Below are positions 45,467 through 56,300 of a stretch of 64,000 bases of DNA, in pieces; position 1 is the stretch's first letter, and every line of letters starts with the position of its first letter. This stretch comes from Limnomonas spitsbergensis. Its lineage: Eukaryota; Chlorophyta; Chlorophyceae; Chlamydomonadales. A program made the position numbers and the translations under genes. The DNA lies in contig JAYJMM010000037.1 of the NCBI GenBank assembly GCA_037349105.1, positions 2,976,001 to 3,040,000 on the forward strand, read 5' to 3'. Under the pieces are notes generated by a model. That model worked only from the letters and a program-made list of their open reading frames with translations, searched no databases and was not told the DNA's origin.

Positions 45467-46648
45467 TTCTTCCCAACTGAGTGTTTGATACTGACGAGCG
45501 CTAAGCGATTAACAGCAGCGACGAAAAGTACGGACTGATCGTGACTCGCGAGTCGTGAAAAGTCGTGAACTCGCGATGCTGATATCCACACTTCCACCGC
45601 TCCCAGGCGAACGGTGACAGCCTGTCACGAAGTAGAGGTCTAGACGCAGCTCCGTACGTTTGGCCCATCGTTTTATCTCCTGAACATCGCCAGATCTGTT
45701 TACGCTAGCGTAACTTTTGTCTTTCAATGAAGACGAACGTGCTGTCAAGGACCGTTAGCGGGCGGTCGCCGATGTTGCTGGCTAGGAGAACCGCAGGTAT
45801 ACTTCGCTCGCGCTGCAATTTGAAGCAAAAGTTCACACGCTAGCACACCCATTCTTCCTGTATCGCCCGAGTGTCAGCTCTTGGACATGGAGCACTGCTA
45901 AGTGCTAACTCATGTCCCTCCTTGCCCCACCCCAGTCCCAGACCCTGACACTGCCCCAGCCCTTCACTCCTGCCCCATGCCCACGCCCCAGCCCCAGGCC
46001 ATGCCCCATGTGAACTCTATTTTCAGACCCATCACCTTGGTCACAGTAATTCACCTGTCTCGTTTACAAATGTAGCAGAGCGAGATTTGAAAGAAAAAAT
46101 AGTCCTGCAGACCAAAGTCACACGGCGCGCGAGCCCCAGCCCGTGCCTTGCCCCACATGACCGCTTTACTCAGATCCATGACCTGGGGCACCGCATTCCT
46201 ATCTCCTGCTATGACACATGAAATCATTTGTGCAAGCATCATGGCAGACTGTATTGATGTGTTGGCGCAGAAGTGGCTGTCGGTTGATGGGTGTGCACAG
46301 ATGTTGACACTGTATCAGTACCCATCAGAGCCTTTCCTATGCCACTGTTTACCGTTTGTTATGGTGCTACAGCTACAATTCAGTTGCATCATGTCCTACG
46401 GCGGGGGGGCCGGGTGCAGCAGGTCCAGCTGCTTGGGCCACCGACCTTGGGCCGGCCCATCGGTTCAGTAGCAGCTGCCCAGTGGTGTGCCAATCACTTG
46501 CGACTTTGACCCAATTTCGTGGAGAGCAGGATAGGGAACCGGGTAGGTACAGCAAAGGCCCAGCCAAAGGTTACCTGGTGTGCACCAAACCGCAAACACA
46601 GGTGTGCGCCTGAGACCGTCTCGAGCTCTGTGCCCCCCTCCCTTACAG
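45467..46648. other. Divergent intergenic region between CWC25 and the small membrane gene
   Basis: This is the only divergent gene pair in the window and should contain both promoters. No TATA box was identified with confidence. A family B element lies at about 46366-46480. The missing N-terminal exon of the plus-strand gene (likely a transit peptide) probably lies here; an ATG at 46157 is one weak candidate. Confidence 0.45.
46366..46482 (-). mobile_element. Dispersed family B element, reverse
   Basis: It contains GCTACAGCTACAATTCAGTT, TCCTACGGCGG, AGCTGCTTGGGCCACCGACC and GCCCAGTGGTGTGCC. Confidence 0.55.
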
Positions 46649-49130
46649 GGTGCAGGATGGGCAGCCGGTGTCGGACATTTACTATGCGAGCCAAGAAGCA
46701 AGAAAATATCGGAAACGATTGGTACGAGGAGACAAGGAATCCCATGGGGAAAAGGACCGTTCGGGAGGAGCTTGGTGAGGGGAGGGGAGGGGGCTGCGGG
46801 GAACACTGTTTATTTCAGGGGGCTTCAACTACGATTCAGCTACATCACGGCCTACGGCTGAAGGGGCCTGGGGAGGCGATGGAAAGGATCCGTGTGAAGT
46901 CTTGTATACATCAGACCACCTTTGGAGGCCTGCCAGGCTGCCATGACTGGCCCATTAGGTATAAATCATGAGTGGCCCACGGCCGGTAGCAGGAGCGATA
47001 GGGATTGCTGCCCCAGGCCCCCCAGCCGTTAGACAAGGTGTGGCTGAAGTGCAACTGCAGAGAAGCTTAAGATAAGACTTATGTGTGGCTGAAAGTTAGC
47101 TGAAGAATAGCTAGAAGAAACTCTGAAATGTGCCATGTTGCTTTTATGCCAACGCCCAGAATCTTTCTCATGCTGCTGCCAGCTAATATATTTTGTCTAC
47201 AAGGCTATCGGCAGGCCGCTGCGGCCAAAGGCTCGATTGGGATCAAACCTAGACCAGCCTGTAGCCGGCGGCCCAATCAGCATGGCTGTCCTAGCCTCTT
47301 AGGCTGGACTGCTGGCGTGTAGCTGACATTCAGCTGAGAGACAAGCAAAGATAAACACTTGTGCCTCTGCTGAACAATGCAGAATACCGGAAGGCGGCAA
47401 ACCTGAAGGCGAACAACGGCAAGGAGAGGAAAGACCTGTATACAGACAACTGGGACGGGAGCGAGTGAGTGTTGTAGCCGAAGTGCCCTTAACTAAACGG
47501 GAGTGATTGAGTGAGGCTTGATTGCTGGATTGGGGATGGGCTGCTGGGGCCACCAGCCGTTGGCCATCCCAGTCGTGCCTTTGGCGGCTGCAGGGCGGCC
47601 TGCCGACAATGGCCGAGTAGGTAAAACACAGGAATGATTTGTGCTCAGACAACCGGGACAGGAGCGAGAGAGTGAAGCTTGCTTGCTGGATTTGGGTTTA
47701 AGGAGGTCGAGCGTTTGTTCAGAGCGCAGCAGTTTGTATGCTCAAGTTCAGACCAGACCACGTTTGGCAGACCGATGGGCAGCCGTGACTGGGACAATGG
47801 GACAATGGGACAATGGGACTGGGACGAATCTTGGTTGGCCTACGGCCAGTGGCTCAAGCAGCAGGGCTTCATGCCTCAGCCCCAGCGACCATAGGCTATG
47901 CTGTAGATGAATTGCAGCTGTAGCGCCCAAAAATGAACAGAATATAGCACATGTCTCTGCTGGGTGAGACTTCGCTGTGAGGCATGGAAGGGAGACTGGG
48001 AGGATTTCCTGTGCGCCGGGAAGCCAGCCCGACTTCTGCATTTACACGCCCTCGTTCCTTTTGTTAATGAGGTTGTCCTGCTCAGCTGCTCTGTACTTCA
48101 CTGTCACTTCTTAAAGTAGTGGCCTTCAGTGGAAGTCAGGGTTGCACTTTGACAAACCATTGGTAATTATTTGAAACAACTTTTGGAAAAAAATGATTTT
48201 GGATGGTAACTGATCTCTGCATGCCTTGATGTGACAGAGCAAAGTGATATTGACAGATCCCTGCATGTCCTGATTTGCATTTATAAAATGCTTAATCTAC
48301 GATATTTTAAGATCCCTCATGAATTCTGAATGAGCTTGATCTGCTATGTTGACGGATCCCCAAATGATTTGTGTTCAGGTGGAAGGGCAACAATTTCAAC
48401 ATATTGACACTGGTAAGGAGAAGGCTTGAACGACGCTGTTTGCATCTAGGGCGCTTCAGGCGGCCCCCATGGCCATTAGGCTACAACACGGTCAATGGCC
48501 GCGAGGGCCTGCTGCTGGGGCCGCCGGCGTTAAAAGCTGGTCAAGGGTTGGACCCCATCAGTGGTGGCCGCCCAGCACCTCCCAGGTGTACACTGTTTAA
48601 CGGATCTCTTTGCCTTGGTAATGGATTTGTGCACCTGTTGAGGATTCCTACTTTTGAGTGCTTGCAAGGATTAGCTGAGACCAATGGGGCCTTTCGTGGC
48701 TTGCGGATTGTAGCAGCGGTGTAGCTGAAGCACCCTTCTAGTGAAATACACACCAATCACCCTAGAATAAGCACTGGTCAGTATGTAATTCCTGCCATCA
48801 TGATATCACCCAGTGAAATAAATTCCTGCCAGGTATGAGGGCCCATGGACTGTTTTGGCTCTATCAATGCCGTGTAGCTACTTTGCATTTCACGCTACCA
48901 ATATATGATAGGTGTAACAGCTGAAGACTCCATCACTCATTGCCACCCATACAGGTCATATCTCATATAAGGCTGTCTGCCTTGCATTGCACACCACCCA
49001 TATGGCATGTGTGACAAACTGACAAGTTCCTCCCTGATTGTTAAACCTGCAGGTCATTGGGTTGTTTGTCTTGGTGCCCATCCTAGGGCTCTACTTTGCG
49101 TACGCAACATATGGGGAGCTTTGGGGCTGA
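46649..49130 (+). CDS. Small single-pass membrane protein, probably plastid-targeted, 5' incomplete
   Basis: Four plus-strand exons join in phase: 46649-46774, 47383-47464, 48379-48412 and 49053-49130 (stop TGA). The encoded C-terminal part, about 105 aa, is hydrophilic (ETRNPMGKRTVREELEYRK, then DLYTDNWDGSEWKG). It ends in one hydrophobic segment, VIGLFVLVPILGLYFAYATY, followed by GELWG. The motif order D-L-Y-T-D-N-W-D-G then F-N-I-L-T-L before a single membrane helix recalls small thylakoid or envelope proteins of the green lineage, but I cannot name the family. The N-terminus is missing; TMRAKK near the start of the first exon resembles a transit-peptide cleavage region. Exon and membrane assignments are from the sequence; plastid location is inferred. 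Confidence 0.75.
46805..47065. mobile_element. Two adjacent family B elements
   Basis: A reverse start (GCTTCAACTACGATTCAGCT, ACATCACGGCCTACGGC) is followed from about 46910 by a forward copy (ACCACCTTTGGAGGCCTGCC, GTGGCCCACGGCCGGTAGC, GTGTGGCTGAAGTGC). Both are in the first intron of the small membrane gene. Confidence 0.5.
47205..47345 (+). mobile_element. Dispersed family B element
   Basis: It contains GGCAGGCCGCTGCGGCC, CGATTGGGATCAAACCTAGA, TGTAGCCGGCGGCCCAATC and GTGTAGCTGACATTCAGCTG. Confidence 0.6.
47489..47705 (+). repeat. Donor-edge copy of the second exon of the small membrane gene
   Basis: The exon end CAGACAACTGGGACGGGAGC with GAG and GTGAGT is repeated at about 47646-47680 as CAGACAACCGGGACAGGAGC with GAGAGAGTG. 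Downstream sequence is also shared (GAGTGAGGCTTGATTGCTGG at about 47510 and GAGTGAAGCTTGCTTGCTGG at about 47669), so a unit of roughly 160 bp was duplicated. A partial family B element lies within. Confidence 0.75.
47750..47950 (+). mobile_element. Dispersed family B element
   Basis: It contains GACCACGTTTGGCAGACCG, a run of GGGACAATGGGACAATG, TTGGTTGGCCTACGGCCAGT, GGCTCAAGCAGCAGGGCTTC and the tail GCTGTAGATGAATTGCAGCT. Confidence 0.65.
48440..48562 (-). mobile_element. Dispersed family B element, reverse
   Basis: It contains GGCGCTTCAGGCGGCCCCCA, GGCCTGCTGCTGGGGCCGCC, GGTCAAGGGTTGGACCCCAT and GGTGGCCGCCCAGCA. It is in the third intron of the small membrane gene. Confidence 0.5.
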
Positions 49131-49300
49131 GCTGAAGGTACCAGGCAGGATGTCAGCTGAGGGGTGCAGATGATGGCTCACTGCTCTGGGGCTGAGCCAA
49201 CAGTTGCAAACAATGAAGCAGGATGCCAGCTGGCAGGTACAGCTGATGGATCACTGCTTTGGGGCAATGCAAGTCGGCAATTAGGAAGGACACCAGCTGG
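49105..49300 (+). repeat. Short tandem repeats after the small membrane gene
   Basis: Units of about 60-70 bp share GCAGGATGYCAGCTG, a GTGCAGATGATGGCTCACTG or GTACAGCTGATGGATCACTG segment, and CTGGGGCTGAGC. They begin at the stop codon region, again touching an exon edge. Confidence 0.55.
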
Positions 49301-50347
49301 CCAGTGTAGCGTGTGGCATGCTGGCGGGTGCGGCTGAAGGCCCTCTCTTGGATGCAGCTTATGTTCCGCTGCCTTAAAGCGATCATACTAAGGAGGTGAC
49401 GATGGAGAATGCAGGCAATCTGATGTGATTGGGCAGTGCAGTGAAACTGGACTTGCTCAGCAGAACAATCCAGATCGGGTGTTATCAGGCCGGGAAGAAA
49501 TGTATTTGCATGAACAGCTGACTTTATTGCTTGGAGTGGGGCATGTGTTAGCGACCGCAGCCTCCTTTAGTGGTCAGGCATGATAAATAAAATGGGCAGC
49601 TGAGGTTGCAACTGTCACCTGATGGTTGTGGGTCGATTTTGACAGTATCGACAATCATTTTTTTGTTGTTGGGCACTTGTGCATCAAAGAGGCCAGTGTA
49701 CGTTTATTGCAGCCCATCGTTTATGGCCCTTTGACCTTGGAATTTCCATCTTTGTTTGCTAGGGAGCAATGTGGAGCAATGTGGAGCATGTGGTCCGGAT
49801 TTGTGATGCATACCGGTACCTGGTTTTGGCTGTTGGATCATTTCGTGCCCCTGCAGAAAGGCCTGTCTTTTGATATGAAAATAAGGTGAATTGTGAAACA
49901 ATACCTCATGGTCATTATTGCAGAATCAGCTGCATAAGGAGTACATGCTCGAAATTATGTTTTCATTTTGCTCAGTTTGCCTGTTTGGTGAGCAACAGGC
50001 TGAGCACCCGCAGCGCACTGGCCCGCAGCGTGGACCCTGGCGTGGGCGGATATTTTGAAGCAGCTACGACCAGACCCAGCTGCGGTACACACTGCAAATT
50101 CAAACTTTGAAAGGAAGTCAAGGAGCCCATGCAAGCGCGCTGAATCCTTTCAACAGCAAAGATTGTCAATAAAATTCATGTCATCCTAAATGAGAGATTC
50201 TTGTCCGAGCCCAGTAGCTGCTAGGAGCCCTTTGCGAGCCTCGAAAGCGGATCCCAATGTACCAGGTGAACTCTCCGACCTCAACTATTCGCATCGTCTC
50301 TACTAAATAAAAAAACATTCCAAGATAATGACACTTGTGTTTGACAG
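49301..50347. other. Region before the giant low-complexity gene
   Basis: It should hold the 5' end of the next gene. A stretch at 50010-50060 looks somewhat coding on either strand, but no phase-consistent exon could be fixed. Nothing else is recognised. Confidence 0.4.
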
Positions 50348-53300
50348 GTCGATTTGGCGGGACCCCTCAAAAACTTGTGAAGACCACCCCCACGAAAGGT
50401 GGCAGTCAGGTTGGGCTATCCCCTGGAAAACTCAGCCGTGTGACACCCACCAAGTGCCCTCCTTCCGTCGCAAGGGCAAACGATGCACGTAAGCTCCCAG
50501 TGGTCGCAGTGCAGCATGCTTTCAGCTTTCCTGCCTCAACATATGGACATGGCATGGTAGAGCAATAAGCCATGGTAGCCAGAAGCCCAGAACCTGTAAC
50601 CGGCTCGTCCATGCATGGCCTGGCATGGCCCAATACGACAAAATCATTCTCATGTACCGGTACTCTGCATGTAGTATGGTTTTACCCCCTAGGTTTACCA
50701 TGGGTCCTGCCAGAAACCAGGACATATCCTAGTTTTTGCATGCTCAGTCAGAATCACATGAAAAAACGGCGTAAGCTTACACATGCAGCTATGATGCTCA
50801 CTTAGGATCACAGCACCTGCATGCATAACAAGCTGGGGCAAATCCGCAGTTCGATTTGTGCTGGAGAGCAGATAAGAAACCCAGTTGATTCCACAACACA
50901 GAAATAAAACATGCAGGGCCTCTAAGGACACGCAATTTGTTGTCACTCTGTTACTTACATGCCTTGCATGGTACTTAGGCACTTCACATGCTATTGTACC
51001 ACAGGATCCCCACGAACTGCCGCTGCATGTCCGGGTTTTGGTGCCGGCTGCGTCCCCCCAGACATGCATGCAGCTGCAACCCCATTGATGTCTCTGCCGC
51101 TTTCCGCTCTGCCGTCAGCTGTTAAGTCTCCTGCCCCAGCAGCAGCAGCGACGTGCACCACACCTTCAATGGCTATCATGCTGCCGTTTGGATCGCCAGC
51201 CTCGATAGCAGCGGATGCCACGCCCGCATCTGCTGCAGGCCGGCATGGAGCTGATCCAGAAAGTGTCTTCCGCCAAGCGATTGTTTCGCCTGATGGCATC
51301 GCCTTCCCTGGATTTGCCCCAGCCGCGGTGGATCTGGAATCTCCTGCAGGCGTGGCTCCGTCTCCATTGCCGGCTGCCAGGCTGCAGCCTCCAGCATCTC
51401 CGCTGCGGACCCGGGCTGCTGTGCATCTGACCCCCGATGCGGCAGCAGCTGCCAGCCCCGCTGTTTCAAAGAGAACAACGAGTCGTATTCCTGCAGTTGT
51501 CCTGGCTTCACCTGGCATGGCCAGGTCCCCCCTGGTGGCGGCATCACCGGAGGCAGTCAAGGTCGGGGCTGCGCTTTCTCCGCGACCATCCCCGATTCGC
51601 AGCAGAGCGGCCCGTTCGCCTTCTCCAGGTCATGCCCTGGGTGAGAATCGGTGCCTGTTTTGCAAATTGCATGCCAAAAACAAAGGGGTGGACAGATGCT
51701 GTAATGGAGGATATCTGGACAGATGCTGGAATTTTAAGGATTAATGGAAATGAATGTGGACGAGTGCTAGAAAGGCTCTGGTGCACAGGAGAGATATATG
51801 CTGTATGTGTCAGTCAGATATGGTAAACCATGATTATTTTGAATAAAACAGATGAGGAGGGACAAGGCATGAGAGAGAAACCATAGCCCATTGGTGCACA
51901 CTTTCTCACATATACATGGGATATTGGGATGCCATGTCTGCCTTCATAACATCCCACATTGCATTCTTGCAGGAGCGCTGCAATCGGCCAACGTCTCGCC
52001 CACAGATCCCTTGCACTCGTCCACACCGTTCCAGCTCAGCCCAATTCCGCCTCCCCTGGGACACCTAGCCAGCTTGGAGACCACGCCGGCTGGCACGCCC
52101 ATTGCCTCAACAGCAGCTGCTCGGCCAGCAGCCACGCTGGAAGCCTCAGCAAATACTCCTGTTTGTAAGGCTGAGGCGGCTACCCCTGCTGTCGCATCGG
52201 CAGCCACTCCTGTGTTACCCAAGACTACTCCTGGAAAGTCTGCTGTCAGCGATGCTGTGGCACCAGCAGCCACTCCCGTGATGCCCAAGACTACTCCTGG
52301 AAAACCCGTAGCCAGCTCTGCAGTGGCTTCGGAGGCTTCTCCCGTGATGCCCAAGACCACTCCTGGAAAGCCTGCAGCCAGCCCTGCTTTGGCACAAGCA
52401 GCCACACCAGTATTGTCTAGGACTTCTCTCAGAAAGCCTGCAGCCAGCCCTGCTGAGGCTCAAGCAGCCACTCCTGTGATGCCCAAGACTACTCCGGGAA
52501 AGCGTGCAGCAAGTCCTGCCGTGGCACAGGCAGCCACTCCGGTTATGCCTAGGGCCTCTTCCAAAAAGCCTGCAGCTAGCCCTGCTGTGCAAGTGGCAGC
52601 CACTCCGGTGATGCCCAAGACTTCTCCCGGAAAGCCTGCAGCCAGCCTTGCTATGCCACTGGCAGCCACTCCTGTGATGCCCAAGGCTACTCCGGGAAAG
52701 CCTGCAGCAAGCCCTGCTGTGGCATCAACAGCAACTCCGGTAATGCCTAGGGCTTCTCCCAGAAAGCCTGCAGCGGGCCCTGCTATGGCATCAGCAGCCA
52801 CTCCGGTGATGCCCAAGACTACTCCTGGAAAGCCTGCAGCCAGCCCCTCCACACAAGCAGCCACTCCGGTGATGCCCAAGACTGCTCCTGGACAGCCTGC
52901 AGCCAGCCCTGCTATAGCATCAGCAGCTACTCCGGTGATGCCCAAGACTACGCCTGGAAAGCCTGCAGCCAGCCCTGCTATGGCATCAGCAGCCACTCCG
53001 GTGATGCCCAAGACTACTCCTGGAAAGTCTGCAGCTAGCCCCTCCACAAAAGCAGCCACTCCAGTAATGCCCAGGACTTCTCCCAGAAAGCCTGCAGCCA
53101 GCCCTGCTGTGGCATCAGCGGCCGCAACCTTTTTGCCCGCTCCTTCACCTATGGTGGTCACAACTGTGACACAGACTGCCACACCTGTTGCTGCTTTGCC
53201 AGATCAGCAATCAGAACAGCAGTTATATCAGCTGCCCTGCTCCCCCGTCTTTTCAGCAGGAGCGATGCAAGCTTCTGCCTGCGCAGACTTCGCAATAGAA

Positions 53301-56300
53301 TCTTATGCATCCGTGGAGGCAGTCCCACCTGCAGAGGCTGGCGAGACTCCTGCTGCTGCCTCACCCCCTCCTGCCAGCTGGTCAGCGCTGCCAGTGGCTG
53401 GTGAGGCCCCTGCTGCTACCTCGCCCCCTCCTGCCCATTGGTCAGCGCTGCCAGTGGTTGGCGAGGCTCCTGCTGCTGCCTCACCTGCTCCTGCCAGCTG
53501 GTCAGCGCTGCCAGTGGTTGGTGAGACGCCTGCTGCTGCCTCACCCCCTCCTGCCAGCTGGTCAGCGCTGCCAGTGGTTGGTGAGACTCCTGCTGCTGCC
53601 TCACCCGCTCTTGCCAATTGGTCAGCGCTGCCAGTGGTTGGTGAGACTCCTGCTGCTGCCTCACCCGCTCCTGCCAGCTGGTTAGCGCTGCCAGTGGTTG
53701 GTGAGACTCCTGCTGCTGCCTCACCCCCTCCTGCCAGCCGGTCAGCGCTGCCAGTGGTTGGTGAGAGTCCTGATGCTGCCTCACCCGCTCTTGCCAATTG
53801 GTCAGCGCTGCCAGTGGCTGGTGCGACTCCTGCTGCTGCCTCACCTGCTCTTGCCAATTGGTCAGCGCAGCCAGTAGTTGGTGAGACTCCTGCTGCTGCC
53901 TCACCCCCTCCTGCCCGCTGGTCAGCGCTGCCAGTGGTTGGTGAGACTCCTGCTGCTGCCTCACCTGCTCTTGCCAGCTGGTCAGCGCTGCCAGTGGCTG
54001 GTGCGACTCCTGCTGCTGCCTCACCTGCTCTTGCCAATTGGTCAGCGCAGCCAGTAGTTGGTGAGACTCCTGCTGCTGCCTCTCCCCCTCCTGCCCGCTG
54101 GTCAGCGTTGCCAGTGGTTGGTGAGACTCCTGCTGCTGCCTCATCCGCTCCTGCCAGCTGGTCTGCGCTGCCAGTGGTTGGTGAGACTCCTGCTGCTGTC
54201 TCACCCGCTCTTGCCAGCTGGTCAGCGCTGCCAGTGGTTGGTGAGACTCCTGCTGCTGCCTCACCCCCTCCTGCCAGCCGGTCAGCGCTGCCAGTGGTTG
54301 GTGAGACTCCTGCTGCTGCCTCACCCGCTCCTGCCAGCTGGTCTGCGCTGCCAGTGGTTGGTGAGACTCCTGCTGCTGCCTCACCCGCTCTTGCCAATTG
54401 GTCAGCGCTGCCAGTGGTTGGTGAGACTCCTGCTGCTGCCTCACCCGCTCCTGCCAGCTGGTTAGCGCTGCCAGTGGTTGGTGAGACTCCTGCTGCTGCC
54501 TCACCCCCTCCTGCCAGCCGGTCAGCGCTGCCAGTGGTTGGTGAGAGTCCTGATGCTGCCTCATCCGCTCTTGCCAATTGGTCAGCGCTGCCAGTGGCTG
54601 GTGCGACTCCTGCTGCTGCCTCACCTGCTCTTGCCAATTGGTCAGCGCAGCCAGTAGTTGGTGAGACTCCTGCTGCTGCCTCACCCCCTCCTGCCCGCTG
54701 GTCAGCGCTGCCAGTGGTTGGTGAGACTCCTGCTGCTGCCTCACCTGCTCTTGCCAGCTGGTCAGCGCTGCCAGTGGCTGGTGCGACTCCTGCTGCTGCC
54801 TCACCTGCTCTTGCCAATTGGTCAGCGCAGCCAGTAGTTGGTGAGACTCCTGCTGCTGCCTCTCCCCCTCCTGCCCGCTGGTCAGCGTTGCCAGTGGTTG
54901 GTGAGACTCCTGCTGCTGCCTCATCCGCTCCTGCCAGCTGGTCTGCGCTGCCAGTGGTTGGTGAGACTCCTGCTGCTGTCTCACCCGCTCTTGCCAGCTG
55001 GTCAGCGCTGCCAGTGGTTGGTGAGACTCCTGCTGCTGCCTCACCCCCTCCTGCCAGCCGGTCAGCGCTGCCAGTGGTTGGTGAGACTCCTGCTGCTGCC
55101 TCACCCGCTCCTGCCAGCTGGTCTGCGCTGCCAGTGGTTGGTGAGACTCCTGCTGCTGCCTCACCCGCTCCTGCCAGCTGGTCAGCGCTGCCAGTGGTTT
55201 GTGAGACTCCTGCTGCTGCCTCACCCGCTCCTGCCAGCTGGTCAGTGCTGCCAGTGGTTGGTCAGACTCCTGCTGCTGCCTCACCCCCTCCTGTCAGCTG
55301 GTCAGCGCTGCCAGTGGTTGGTGAGACTCCTGCTGCTGCCTTACCCCCTCCTGCCAGCTTCTCAGCGCTGCCAGTGGCTGATGAGACTCCTGCTGCTGCC
55401 TCACCCCCTTTTGCCAGCTGGTCAGCGCTGCCAGTGGTTGGTGAGACTCCTGCTGCTGCCTCACCCCCTCCTGCCAGCTGGTCAGTGTTGCCAGTGGCTG
55501 GTAAAACTCCAACACTGTTTCCCGGAACAAATGCTGGGACACAGCCGCTGAGCCCGGATGGCTTGCAAGGCTTAGGCAGCCCAGTGCGGGCAGCTGGCGC
55601 TGCAGTGGGGGCTATGGGGCTGCAGGACACACCCTGTGTTGGACGCCGCACTGCGATGACTCCGCCGCCGGCCTCCCCTCCGCCTCCGTCTTTCTCAGCG
55701 GCCATGCATGGCGTCGTCGGTGACCTGCTAGCGGCATCCCCGCGGAGCGCACATGTACAGAACCCAGCAGCCGCGAACGCTGGCACGCCTGCCCGCGCTG
55801 CCCGCATCCCTCGGCCGTCCCCATGCCGCTCGCCAGTCGTCACGTCAGCCCGCTCAGCGGGTCTACTGGCCGACTCTACGGCCTTGAATGGCGACCAGCT
55901 AGCAGCACCCGTGTGCAGCGCACAGGTACAGAACCCTGCAGCCGCTGCAAACGCAAACGCTGGCACGCCTGCCTGCATCCGGCAACCGTCCCCATGCTGC
56001 TCACCACTCGTCACAGCAGCCGGCTCAGTGGGTCTATTCCCCGACTCTACAGACCTGCAAAGCGTCGTCGGGGATCCGTTGGCAGCATCCCCGCAGAGCA
56101 TTCAGCTCAAGAACCCAGGGCCCGCGGCAACCGCGGACACCAGCACCCCTGGCCGTGGTGCTCGCATCTTGCGGCCATCCCCGGGCAACTCGCCGGTCGT
56201 CACGGCGTCCCGCTCGGCGTGTCTGCTCCCCAACTCGGCTGTCCGCTCGTCGGTCCGCGTTGGCCTGCGCACCCAGCGCGCCTCCTGCCTGGCTGGCGCT

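Noticed and set aside
49626..50169. Small ORFs on both strands before the giant gene
   Set aside because: No family, no consistent splice sites, and no phase match with the exon at 50348.
53303..55284. Antisense ORFs of 504 and 622 codons as real genes
   Set aside because: They are complementary-frame shadows of the 60-bp coding repeats in the giant gene.
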